Source: CAZIPZ01 sp964541075
GTDB taxonomy: Bacteria > Acidobacteriota > Terriglobia > 20CM-2-55-15
Length of the DNA: 39,384 bases
Reading direction: 5' to 3'
Assembly (NCBI GenBank): GCA_964541075.1
Contig: CAZIPZ010000008.1
Coordinates: 1 to 39,384, forward strand
Position numbers and translations under genes: made by a program. The notes below the pieces were generated by a model, which saw nothing but the letters and a program-made list of their open reading frames with translations, made no database searches and had not been told where the DNA came from. Of the stretch, positions 23,513 through 32,343 are shown in pieces. Numbering within the stretch: position 1 is the first letter of the stretch; every line of letters begins with the position of its first letter.

Positions 23513-26371
23513 ATGAAATCGGTTCTTTGGCGCGCCTCATTGTTCATTTTGGCGTGCCTTTTCTTCGTAGGTGTATTTGCCGCTCCTTTGAGCGCGCAGC
23601 AGGGCTCAGGAGTGATCACTGGCCGCACATCGGATACTAGCGGCGCGGTGATACCCGGAGTCACTGTTACTCTGAGCAGTCCGGCCGTGATGGGAACGCG
23701 TGAAGCGATCACCGACGAACGGGGAGGGTACCGGATCGACCTGCTTCCTGTCGGTACGTATTCTTTGAAGTTCGAATTGCCTGGTTTTGCGACCCTTATC
23801 CGGGACGGAATCCAGATTACGGGCGGCTTTACCGCGACGATCAACGTCACGCTTGAAGTTTCAACTCAAGCCGAAACGATCACCGTGACCGGCAGTTCTC
23901 CAGTTGTGGACACTTCCACGGCGACGGTCGCCGTAAACCTTTCCACTCAGATGCTCACCGACCTGCCGACGGGACGTGACTATCGAGCGCATCTCTTAAT
24001 GGCGCCCGGCGTCATGGCAAGAAAATTTGACGTCGGTGGCAGCCAGGTCGGCACATCCACGGGTTTCCGGACTTATGGAACCGATGGACAGAATTACGAC
24101 TTGCTCGATGGAGTCATCACCTCCGGCTATTACGGTGATTTCGGTTCCATTCAGGAAGTTCAGGTCGTTGCGGCAAGTAAAGGAGCGGAGGTGCCGAACG
24201 CAGGCGCATACGTGAACTCGATTGTGAAAAGCGGGAGCAACAATTTCCACGGCGGCGGCGAAGCCTATTGGGAAACGCCAAAGCTCCAAGGCAGAAACCT
24301 CACGGATCGCCTCAAGAGTCTCGGTGTGACGGAAACCAACAGAATCGATCGTTTGACCGATTTCAATGTTGAAGTCGGGGGACCGGTGCGCAAGGACAGA
24401 CTCTGGTGGTATACCTCGCTGCGCGACAATCACATCGGAGTAACTTCACCAGGATTCAAGAAAGGCGAATGCACTGAAGTGAAAGGTTGCCGGGGTAAAC
24501 CGATTGGAACCTACACAGCCATTAATCCTTCCAATGAGGACGAAGTCTTCTTCACACGTCTGTCGAACGCAACAATGAAGGTGAATTATCAGTTGAACGT
24601 GAATAATCAGTTCAACTATCTCGGAAACTGGAGCGAGAAGCACCAGCCCTATCGCGGTGGATTCGGTCCGAATGCGGGCTTCTTCAACTCGGACTCTGCA
24701 GTTCGCCAGACGTATCCGACGTGGCTTCATAAAGGTCAGTGGACTTCCACGCTCACAAGCCGCATCACGCTGGATAACTCAATTAACTGGTTCTTCAATC
24801 ACTGGCCGTACTATCGCCGCGTTGACGAAATCAGCCGGCGTGATCTCGATACGCAGTTGGTTCGCGGTGGATTTTCCGGTGAAAGTCCGGGCTTCACGTC
24901 CGGTTCACTGGTGAATACGAACGAACGAAAACGGCTGCAGTATCTCGTCAGCGTTTCAATGTTGACGGATCGCTTTATCGTAGGATCGCACAACACGAAG
25001 GTGGGTTATTCCTGGCAGTCTTATCGTTCGCCTTTCCACGAAGAAGGAACGATCGGCCACATCATTCTGTATTACCGCGATGGCTTCAGAACGCCAAATT
25101 TCATTGAGACGCTGGACACTCCGTTTGACACGGAGACCGGCATGCGAAACTTTGCGTTCTACATTAACGATAGTTGGAAGATGAATTCGAAGCTCACGGT
25201 CAACCTCGGATTCCGTATGGACCGGTCCAAACCGTATTACCCGCAGCAGGAAAAGACGGGCGAAGGTCCGTTTCAGGCCAGGCTTGTGGTTCCACGGCGA
25301 GACCTGAAGCCCTTGAACGGTCCCGTTCCCCGCGTTTCGGCAACCTACGACGTTTTCGGAAACGGCAAAACTGCCCTGAAAGCCAGTTTCGGTCGCTATG
25401 TGTATCCGGAAGTTATTGATGTCGCTCAGGACATCAATCCGATGACGATGACTGTCAGCCGATATGCCTGGGACGGAACTCTTCCATTCAACCCGGCAGG
25501 AAGAACGCCTCTGCAGGTGACGGGGGGACGCGACCGGGACATCGATCCAAGTTACGAATTTCCGCACACCGATGAATACACTGCCGGACTCGATCAGGAG
25601 TTGATGACCGATCTTTCTCTGCGCGTCAATGTCGTCCGCAAGTTCGATCAGAACGCAAGACAGCTCTTCAATATCGCGATTCCGTTCTCTGCATACAACA
25701 TTCCAGTGAACGGCGTCGATCAAGGCCGCGACGGTGTCCTCGGTACGTCGGATGACAAGCAGATTGCTTTGTTCAGTCTTGATCCCTCGTATCTTGGAAA
25801 GAGAAAAGACCTCCTCAAAAATAACCCTGCACTGGACAACGCCAATACGGTGCTCGACATTACGGTGGTGAAACGCGCCTCCAACCGATGGACGATGCTT
25901 TGGGGTTGGGATTACCTGCGCCGCAAGACGTGGGTCAGCGCTATTCCTGAGGATCCGAATAACCTCATGTACAACCGTGGTGAGAATTTCAACACATGGC
26001 ATGTCAAGACCATGGGCACCTACGATGCTCCTTACGGAATCAAAGTCTCAGGAATGTTCCGCGCGGCCAAAGGCGATCCCTACGGACGCCGTTGGAACAG
26101 TCCTCGCTTGAACCAGGGAGTTGTCAATCTCATGGTCGAACCAATCGGCACGCACTTCATGGACACGATTAAGATCGTGGATTTCAGGTTGGAAAAAACC
26201 TTCCAGTTATCGGAATCCTTCGGGTCCATTAGTGCAATGTTCGATCTGTTCAACGTACTGAACAACGCGTCGGTGACGGGGGTGAATGACCTGACTGGAA
26301 CTGCTTTCGGTAGGCCAACCAGAACGCTCGAGCCCCGCATTGCCAGAATGGCGGTGAAGTACCAATTCTAA
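23513..26371 (+). CDS. Oar-type TonB-dependent receptor, paralogue A
   Basis: This 952-residue outer-membrane protein has a signal peptide (cut near LSA), a carboxypeptidase-regulatory-like domain (about 30-115, with GAVIPGVTVTLSSPAVMG), a TonB plug (about 130-240) and a barrel ending in VKYQF. A conserved loop has a Cys pair, C320 and C326, and a Ca-site-like D-rich motif (DGVLGTSDD) lies in the barrel. The start at 23513 has GGAGG 6 bases upstream; the longer upstream frame is rejected. It is one of three closely related receptors in the window. The substrate is unknown; family members probably import oligomer-derived ligands. Confidence 0.92.
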   Translation: MKSVLWRASLFILACLFFVGVFAAPLSAQQGSGVITGRTSDTSGAVIPGVTVTLSSPAVMGTREAITDERGGYRIDLLPVGTYSLKFELPGFATLIRDGIQITGGFTATINVTLEVSTQAETITVTGSSPVVDTSTATVAVNLSTQMLTDLPTGRDYRAHLLMAPGVMARKFDVGGSQVGTSTGFRTYGTDGQNYDLLDGVITSGYYGDFGSIQEVQVVAASKGAEVPNAGAYVNSIVKSGSNNFHGGGEAYWETPKLQGRNLTDRLKSLGVTETNRIDRLTDFNVEVGGPVRKDRLWWYTSLRDNHIGVTSPGFKKGECTEVKGCRGKPIGTYTAINPSNEDEVFFTRLSNATMKVNYQLNVNNQFNYLGNWSEKHQPYRGGFGPNAGFFNSDSAVRQTYPTWLHKGQWTSTLTSRITLDNSINWFFNHWPYYRRVDEISRRDLDTQLVRGGFSGESPGFTSGSLVNTNERKRLQYLVSVSMLTDRFIVGSHNTKVGYSWQSYRSPFHEEGTIGHIILYYRDGFRTPNFIETLDTPFDTETGMRNFAFYINDSWKMNSKLTVNLGFRMDRSKPYYPQQEKTGEGPFQARLVVPRRDLKPLNGPVPRVSATYDVFGNGKTALKASFGRYVYPEVIDVAQDINPMTMTVSRYAWDGTLPFNPAGRTPLQVTGGRDRDIDPSYEFPHTDEYTAGLDQELMTDLSLRVNVVRKFDQNARQLFNIAIPFSAYNIPVNGVDQGRDGVLGTSDDKQIALFSLDPSYLGKRKDLLKNNPALDNANTVLDITVVKRASNRWTMLWGWDYLRRKTWVSAIPEDPNNLMYNRGENFNTWHVKTMGTYDAPYGIKVSGMFRAAKGDPYGRRWNSPRLNQGVVNLMVEPIGTHFMDTIKIVDFRLEKTFQLSESFGSISAMFDLFNVLNNASVTGVNDLTGTAFGRPTRTLEPRIARMAVKYQF

Positions 26372-26378
26372 ACGGCTG

Positions 26379-26410
26379 GTAAAACGGACGGTGCAGGCCG
26401 TCCGTTTTAC
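26379..26410 (+). terminator. Terminator hairpin
   Basis: A perfect 13-bp stem, GTAAAACGGACGG (26379-26391) with its complement (26398-26410), loop TGCAGG, lies 7 bases after the receptor stop. The right arm contains TTTT. Confidence 0.85.
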
Positions 26411-26568
26411 GGCCGGGATCCTTTCGGGGCGAACCGGATTCAGCTTTCTTTTCAGCTTCCCCTGAACTGATGATATTGTCTTCTCCGATACGACGCCCTT
26501 TTTTGTCAGAGAAATTCGTCCGCGCCATACGGCGCTTGTGAACTGAAATAGCAATGCCAGGAGGACAC

Positions 26569-27564
26569 ATGAAAACGGTTACTAAAAGAAACTGGCGATC
26601 CTTGTCGTTGGCGCTTGCCTTAGTGCTTGTCGCCTCGACGTTCGCCTTCTCCCAGGAAGGCGCCAAGACCGCTGAAATCGAAAAGCGGGGTTTGACGCCA
26701 AACGATTTTCCTAGGATCAAGAAGCTTGCCGATAACGTTTATTCCTACGAGCAACTTCATGCCGCATGGAAAAACGTGACAAGCGATAGCGGGATCATCG
26801 TCACAACCGATGGAGTTCTGGTTTTCGATGGGCAAGGCAATCCTGACCTTGTGAAGAGGATGGTTGAGGACATCAAGAAAATTACCCCTCAGCCGATTAA
26901 GTATGTTGTGATCGGCTCTGAACACGGGGATCACTCGGGAGGCAATTCTGCATTTCCTGAGGGTGTGACGTTCATTTCCAGCCCGAAATCAAAAGCGACG
27001 TTCGAAACGCAAGCGAATGCACCGAACCGACCCCCGACTGCACCCAAAGTGATCATTCCGCAGGAAACTGTAGCGGACAAGAGGGTCCTCAAGATGGGCA
27101 ACACCGAGATTCAGATTTTGATGCTTGGTCGGGCTCACACGGGCGGCGATCTCGAACAGGTCGGGCCGCNNNNNNNNNNTCTCGAACTCTATCTGCCAAA
27201 AGAGAAAATTCTTTTCGCGAGCGAGACGTTCTTCAACCGGCTGTTCCCGTCAGCGGCCGCAGCTTATCCATCGGAGTGGGTGGAAGTGGTGAAGAAGCTG
27301 GAGAAGATGGATGTCAACACCATTATTCCCGGCCATGGTTTCGTTGACGACGGCAAGGTGATGAAGCAGGAGCTAGTGGAGTACCGGAAGGCCCTCGAAG
27401 CGCTGATTGCTGAGGCGAAGAGACTACATGCGGCGAAGGTTCCGGTGGAAGAAGCCCAGAAACAGGCCAGTTTTGGACCGTATGATTCCTGGACCAGGAA
27501 GACGGACAACGCGGCTGCCGCAGTGAAGCGCGTGTACGATGAACTCGACGGCAAGCTAAAGTAG
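26569..27564 (+). CDS. Secreted metallo-beta-lactamase-fold hydrolase
   Basis: The frame is 331 codons as assembled (including 10 unknown bases). The protein has a signal peptide (about 8-28), and a metallo-beta-lactamase fold: SEHGDH (117-122), HTGGD with H190, and PGHG with H256. The usual HxHxDH motif has serine at the first histidine (S117), so one zinc ligand is missing. Members act as hydrolases on unknown substrates. GGAGG lies 5 bases before the ATG. A gap at 27170-27179 falls inside the HTGGD-LELYLP region, and flanking repeated bases suggest that the true sequence is continuous. It follows the receptor gene after a terminator and precedes the ABC exporter after another. Confidence 0.85.
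   Translation: MKTVTKRNWRSLSLALALVLVASTFAFSQEGAKTAEIEKRGLTPNDFPRIKKLADNVYSYEQLHAAWKNVTSDSGIIVTTDGVLVFDGQGNPDLVKRMVEDIKKITPQPIKYVVIGSEHGDHSGGNSAFPEGVTFISSPKSKATFETQANAPNRPPTAPKVIIPQETVADKRVLKMGNTEIQILMLGRAHTGGDLEQVGPXXXXLELYLPKEKILFASETFFNRLFPSAAAAYPSEWVEVVKKLEKMDVNTIIPGHGFVDDGKVMKQELVEYRKALEALIAEAKRLHAAKVPVEEAQKQASFGPYDSWTRKTDNAAAAVKRVYDELDGKLK
27170..27179. other. Assembly gap inside the hydrolase gene
   Basis: Ten N bases. The eight bases TCTCGAAC occur both 20 bases before the gap and directly after it, as if two contig ends overlapped. The protein would read HTGGDLELYLPKEK if joined there, matching the family. Confidence 0.7.
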
Positions 27565-27588
27565 TCGACAACTTCTGTTCTCTGTATT

Positions 27589-27634
27589 GACCTCGTGGAC
27601 TGCTTCGAACTTGAGGCAGTCCACGAGGTCTTTC
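27589..27634 (+). terminator. Rho-independent terminator
   Basis: A perfect 15-bp stem (27589-27603 with 27616-27630, loop of 12 bases) is followed by TTTC. It separates the hydrolase gene from the ABC exporter gene. Confidence 0.88.
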
Positions 27635-27715
27635 TTATTTCCATGAAAACAGCCGAATATGCGGCAACCTACGGAGGGCCGTTGAATTTGGGTGTCCGCA
27701 GTGTAGGTTTGATGT

Positions 27716-29542
27716 ATGGAGATGTTTCCGAAGTCCAGGCAACTCCATATCCTTCGTCTGTTAATTCCTCACTGGAAGTTCCTCCTGTTGGGCCTTATTG
27801 CTTCAATGCTGACAGGACTGACGGAACTTCTGCACCCTTGGCCTTTAAAGATCGTGATCGATTCCGTCATTGGTTCAAAACCGATGCCGGAATGGTTTAG
27901 TGTCTTCACGCCGCTAGTAGGAATTTCCACTCCTTTCGCCATCCTGAATGTAATGGCGCTCCTTCTTCTGGTGGCGGCAATCATCGGGGCCGTGTCGTCG
28001 TACGCTCAGACGCTCTTGATGAGTGCAGTCGGCCAATGGGTGACGCACGACCTTCGAACGACGCTCTACCATCACATCCAGCGGCTCTCGCTCTCATACC
28101 ACGACCAGAGTCAGACAGGCGACCTGATCAGCCGCGTAACTGACGACATCGATACTGTTCAGGATTTTATAACGTCGACGTTGCTGGACACGCTCGTCGA
28201 CATCCTGACCCTTGCAGGCATGATTTCGATCATGCTGTACATCGATTGGAAATTCACATTTGTCGCGTTGTTGATAGCGCCGCCGCTCTTCTTCTTTATC
28301 CATGCGAATTCGCATCGTATTAAGCGCGCGTCACGAGCTGTTCGGAAAAAGGAAAGCGAGATCATCTGTAAAGTCCAGGAGGTCTTTTCCTCAATTCGGG
28401 TGATTAAGGCGTTCGCCAGCGAGCAATACGAAAGGCGCCGGTTCGAGCAACAGAGTCTGGAAAGCATGGAATTGGCGTTGCGGGCGAAGGCGCTCAAGGC
28501 GGGTGTGTCGCCAGTCGTGGATATCATCGTGGCCGCAGGGAGCGCGTCCGTGTTGTGGTATGGCGGATGGTTGGTTCTGGATGGAACCCTTACGGCTGGA
28601 GGACTAATCGTATTTCTGATGTACCTGGGCAAGTTGTACTCGCCTGTCCGGCGGTTGGCGAGGCTGCCCGACAGCTTTGCGAAACCCGCGATTGCTTTCG
28701 AGAGAATCGAAGAAGTCATGGGGATTGAGGTCGGAGCCACTCCTTCCGGAAGTATGCTCAGTGCTCCACCGCTTCGTGGAATGATTGAGTTCGAACAGGT
28801 CAGTTTCGAATACCGAAAACACGTTCCGATCCTAGAAGACGTCAGCTTCGATATTCTGCCGGGACAAGTGGCCGCGTTTGTGGGTCCGACAGGAGCGGGA
28901 AAGAGCACAATTATCAACCTACTGGCGCGCTTTTACGAACCAACCGCAGGCGCCATACGTTTGGACGGGGTGGACGCAGCGTCCTTCCGGCTTCGTTCAT
29001 TGCGCAAGCAGCTCGCCTTCGTTCTTCAAGAGACGATTCTGTTTCGCGCTCCAATCTCGCAGAACATTGCGTACGGACGGCCCAGTGCTAGTCAAGATGA
29101 GATCATCGAGGCGGCCAAGGCGGCGAACGCGCATGAATTCATTCGAGCCATGCCGGAGGGGTATGACACGCTTGTCGGTGAACGCGGCGTAACCCTGTCC
29201 GGCGGGCAAAGGCAGCGCATTGGCATTGCGCGAGCGATTATCCGCAACGCTCCAATTCTGATTTTGGACGAACCTACAGCGGGACTTGACGTCGAGTCTG
29301 AGGCAATGGTTCTTGACGCGCTCGGGCGGTTGATGAGAGGCCGAACCTGTATCGTCATAACACATCGGCTGACCACAATACGGGATGCGGATGTCATCTT
29401 TGTTCTAAAGGAGGGAAGGATTGTCGAGCGAGGCGGCCATGAAACGCTTATGAGGTTGCAGGGTTGTTACTACGATTTGTACAAGAAGCACCATCACGAC
29501 GCGTCCGTTTTTGCCAACGCAGGTGAGCGTCTGCGTCCATAG
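27716..29542 (+). CDS. ABC exporter, fused permease and ATPase (MsbA-like)
   Basis: This 608-residue half-transporter has an N-terminal six-helix domain (about 15-325) and a C-terminal ATPase: Walker A GPTGAGKS (390-397), Q-loop (FVLQET), signature LSGGQ (494-498), Walker B with D518 and catalytic E519, and H-loop H550. All key residues are present, so it should be active as a homodimer in the inner membrane. Family members flip lipids or export drugs or peptides; the substrate is not predictable. The ATG at 27716 is preceded only by weak AGG. It is convergent with the phosphoesterase operon. A role as lipid A flippase (MsbA) is possible but unproven. Confidence 0.9.
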   Translation: MEMFPKSRQLHILRLLIPHWKFLLLGLIASMLTGLTELLHPWPLKIVIDSVIGSKPMPEWFSVFTPLVGISTPFAILNVMALLLLVAAIIGAVSSYAQTLLMSAVGQWVTHDLRTTLYHHIQRLSLSYHDQSQTGDLISRVTDDIDTVQDFITSTLLDTLVDILTLAGMISIMLYIDWKFTFVALLIAPPLFFFIHANSHRIKRASRAVRKKESEIICKVQEVFSSIRVIKAFASEQYERRRFEQQSLESMELALRAKALKAGVSPVVDIIVAAGSASVLWYGGWLVLDGTLTAGGLIVFLMYLGKLYSPVRRLARLPDSFAKPAIAFERIEEVMGIEVGATPSGSMLSAPPLRGMIEFEQVSFEYRKHVPILEDVSFDILPGQVAAFVGPTGAGKSTIINLLARFYEPTAGAIRLDGVDAASFRLRSLRKQLAFVLQETILFRAPISQNIAYGRPSASQDEIIEAAKAANAHEFIRAMPEGYDTLVGERGVTLSGGQRQRIGIARAIIRNAPILILDEPTAGLDVESEAMVLDALGRLMRGRTCIVITHRLTTIRDADVIFVLKEGRIVERGGHETLMRLQGCYYDLYKKHHHDASVFANAGERLRP

Positions 29543-29572
29543 AAGCTTCAGCGGAGCGAAATTAGGGGCGCC

Positions 29573-31066
29573 TTAAAGATGGATCGGGATTTCCACGAAA
29601 CCGTTTTCGGTCGTGACGTTGAGGGCGAACGATGGTGGTATGGATATGGGCAACTGGCCGGCAATTTCATCAGCCCTCACATAGATGAGCGGGATCGGAA
29701 TTCCGTTAACAAAGACTCTTGCTCCGGAAAGGGTGTCTGGAAAGGGCGCGTTCGCCGATTTTTCCGCAGCGGACAGATTGCGCCCGCGGATTCGGATGGT
29801 GGCGCCCGCGTTGAGAGAAGAGAGTGTGACTGGCTTCTCGCCCACGAGTGCTGGCTCCGGCGCTATAACAAACCGGTCGATCTCGGCTCCGTCTGACGCA
29901 ATGGAACTCAGCGTCATGCGCGCTCCCTGCACTTCAACTCGCACATAGTGGTGAAGAGCCGCTTGAGCATCGATGAGCGGCAGGGGAAAGACCGGATAAA
30001 CATCCCCTCCGGCGCCGCCGGATGTGACATATATTGTGCCGTCGCCTGAACACCTCGTAGTTCTTCCCTCTCGAATTGCGATGCTACGCTGATAGCTGTG
30101 CTCATGGCCATTCAACACAAGCTGCACACCGTTGGATTCGAGTATCGGCGATATCAGTTCACGAGCCAGAGAGGACAGGCCGTCGTGCATGTTCGGCCCG
30201 CCCGCATAAGGCGGGTGGTGGAAGAATGCGACTCGCCAAAATTGTCTCGTTGACCTCAGATCGGCATCTAGCCACCTCAACATGTTGTCGCTGCCGAGGA
30301 ATGCATTGTGTAGCGGCAGATTCGAATCCAGCGATATAAAGTGGACATTACCCCAGTCGAACGAATAATAACGGCCGCAGTCAGAGTTCGGAACACTGGC
30401 ATCGGCCAGCGAGTGCACGGAGAGATATGCGGCCGCATTGTCCATTTCGTAATCGTGGTTTCCGGGAGTCGGGAAGAAAGGAACGTCAGCCATCAGGCTG
30501 GAATAAAAGTCGAAGTATCGTTCCTGAAAGCACCGGAAGTTCCCACCACCGTACGCCATGTCGCCGGTATGAATCACGAATAATGGATTCTCGCGCGTCA
30601 CTTGCTCGGCGATTCGTACTTGCGCTCGAGTGGCCTGGCCGCTGTCGCCAATGACCACGAACTTGAAGGGATCATCGCCCGGCGTCCGAAAGCGGCCCGG
30701 GACGCCGACCTCCTGCCCGTCCACTCTCGATTGGTAGTAATAGGTGGTATTGGGAAGTAGTCCGCTAAGCTCGGCGGAAAATTGGGTGTAGGGCTTCGCA
30801 AGGCGGGTTTCCACCGGATGAAAAGTGCGGACTCTGGCAGCCTCTTCAACAAAACCTTGCTTATCCGAGAAATACTCAATCGATCCGAATCCAGGCTCCG
30901 CAGTAGCCCACATGATTGCAGCGCGATTGCGCCTGATGTTTTGAACGTATGGTTGTCTGGTTGTTACAACGGGGTTTTCGACGCTGAAGAGAATCTTATT
31001 GCTCGGCTGAAACCGGCTCTGGACGCCGATTGCGCCGAGTGCACCCAGGAACTTCCGGCGATCCAT
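29573..31066 (-). CDS. Purple acid phosphatase-like metallophosphoesterase
   Basis: This 497-residue exported protein has an N-terminal RRKFLG-type signal, a fibronectin-like N-domain (about 35-128) and a calcineurin-like phosphoesterase domain with all five metal motifs: GDSG (D141), GDMAY (D169, Y172), GNHD (N203, H204), HH (283-284) and GHEH (H321, H323). The C-terminal part (about 405-497), with INGIP-like VNGIPIPLIYV and GQLPISIP, resembles the TIGR03437 domain found in Solibacter-type Acidobacteria. It should hydrolyse phosphate esters outside the cytoplasm. It is the last gene of a three-gene operon with the porin and the CotH kinase, 50 bases after the latter. No ribosome binding site is clear. 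Confidence 0.9.
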   Translation of the reverse strand: MDRRKFLGALGAIGVQSRFQPSNKILFSVENPVVTTRQPYVQNIRRNRAAIMWATAEPGFGSIEYFSDKQGFVEEAARVRTFHPVETRLAKPYTQFSAELSGLLPNTTYYYQSRVDGQEVGVPGRFRTPGDDPFKFVVIGDSGQATRAQVRIAEQVTRENPLFVIHTGDMAYGGGNFRCFQERYFDFYSSLMADVPFFPTPGNHDYEMDNAAAYLSVHSLADASVPNSDCGRYYSFDWGNVHFISLDSNLPLHNAFLGSDNMLRWLDADLRSTRQFWRVAFFHHPPYAGGPNMHDGLSSLARELISPILESNGVQLVLNGHEHSYQRSIAIREGRTTRCSGDGTIYVTSGGAGGDVYPVFPLPLIDAQAALHHYVRVEVQGARMTLSSIASDGAEIDRFVIAPEPALVGEKPVTLSSLNAGATIRIRGRNLSAAEKSANAPFPDTLSGARVFVNGIPIPLIYVRADEIAGQLPISIPPSFALNVTTENGFVEIPIHL

Positions 31067-31116
31067 CGCAGCATATTAAGTCGAAATCCACAAACCGTCG
31101 TCACGGAAAACTTCCC

Positions 31117-32343
31117 TTATGGAGTTCCTAGTTCTTCGCGCACGACCTGCGATCGCCGGCGTGCAAACTCCAGCATGGACTGTATGGACGCCTCAAATTC
31201 CTCATTTGTGCAGGGATGCATGCCAAGGTCTCTGGAATCACATACTTTTGCAGGATCCTCGCGCACGGCATTCCGAATCTGTTCATAAACTCGTGTGATT
31301 TCGAGTTCCATCCAGCCGCCAGGTCCTCCAGCCAGGTCCGCGGCGCGCTGCAGCACCGTCCGGTAAAAGGCAATCCACTCGGGTGCAACGCGGAGAGAGC
31401 GGGCCGTCAAAACATTCGATTCGAAGTTGTGGAAGATAGGAAATCTGAACGATGAAAACGCATGGCTCTTGTCCCATGGCAAAAAGATGGACTGAGGAGA
31501 ATCGCGGAATCGATAGAGATAGAAATTGTTCAGTCCCCAGTTTCCCAATAATCCGTCTTGTTCTGCGACAAAGTTCTCAGCGGCGATTTGAGTAAAAAAT
31601 GAATTCAGGTCGATGTATCTGCCGACGATAGACGAAAACTCAACATCGGATGCCTCATTGATCGCCCGCACCATCATCCCTAGGACCGGATCAGGTGTGA
31701 AAAAGTCATTTTCAGGTTCGAACGGTACAGGCGAATAGTTGAGTGGGTTCGATCCGCGGCGCTCGAAAACAAAGACATCCGCCCACTGATAGCTGTAGAG
31801 TCGGCCTTCAGGTTCGCCGAAATGCTGCTGGACGAACACAGAGTCGATCTGTTCGACGATGCTGTAAACGCCCATATAGATGTCATTGACGAAGAGTCGC
31901 GTGTGAACTTCTCGCGGCGCCGGTAGACCTAATCTCCGGAAGAAGTCCATGGCAATCCGTTCGTGAAGCATGGACGCGTCCTGAGCATTGTTGCGAAGGA
32001 CGAGGCTTTGAAAGCCAAGAAATGTCATGTCGCTCTCGTAACGATTGAAGTCGATCTTGAAAGAAGGCTTCAAAGCGGTTCGGCTGCCTGATCCCCGCGA
32101 TCTTGCGGCCACCTGCGGCAGAGTAATGTCGGTTCCTTTGAAGAGCCAATGAAATTCGATTGGATAGTACGTATCCTCCAGAACTCTGCGTCTCAGATCC
32201 GTCCAATCTCCGGGATGCATGTAGATGCGGATTTCATGAAGGACGTCGCCGTCGAATAGATCGTCTGGGCTTTGAGCGAGAAGGCATCGTATTTCCGTGG
32301 ACAGGCAGAACATGGCGATGAAAAGCGTCAATTTCACTCGCAT
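31117..32343 (-). CDS. CotH kinase family protein, exported
   Basis: This 408-residue protein has a signal peptide (about 5-24, cut near LLA) and the CotH fold: KPSFKIDFN (92-100), the NNAQDASMLHERIAMDFF helix (118-135), and VNDIYMGVY with the following E (152-164). The PWDKSHAF segment (289-296) fits the PWDxDxAF metal site but lacks its second Asp. CotH proteins are atypical protein kinases, known from spore coat phosphorylation in Bacillus and found widely in other bacteria as exported proteins. Its ATG directly follows the stop of the porin gene (TAG ATG, no gap), showing translational coupling. The protein target is unknown. The phosphatase gene is directly downstream. Confidence 0.85.
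   Translation of the reverse strand: MRVKLTLFIAMFCLSTEIRCLLAQSPDDLFDGDVLHEIRIYMHPGDWTDLRRRVLEDTYYPIEFHWLFKGTDITLPQVAARSRGSGSRTALKPSFKIDFNRYESDMTFLGFQSLVLRNNAQDASMLHERIAMDFFRRLGLPAPREVHTRLFVNDIYMGVYSIVEQIDSVFVQQHFGEPEGRLYSYQWADVFVFERRGSNPLNYSPVPFEPENDFFTPDPVLGMMVRAINEASDVEFSSIVGRYIDLNSFFTQIAAENFVAEQDGLLGNWGLNNFYLYRFRDSPQSIFLPWDKSHAFSSFRFPIFHNFESNVLTARSLRVAPEWIAFYRTVLQRAADLAGGPGGWMELEITRVYEQIRNAVREDPAKVCDSRDLGMHPCTNEEFEASIQSMLEFARRRSQVVREELGTP

Noticed and set aside
24956..26002. A 348-codon minus-strand frame within receptor paralogue A, and a 367-codon one at 37403-38506 in paralogue B
   Set aside because: Both lie opposite the conserved receptor sequence and are shadows of its codon pattern; no known domains or start signals.
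27595..27900. A 101-codon plus-strand frame before and across the start of the ABC exporter
   Set aside because: It begins inside a terminator stem and overlaps the transporter in another frame.
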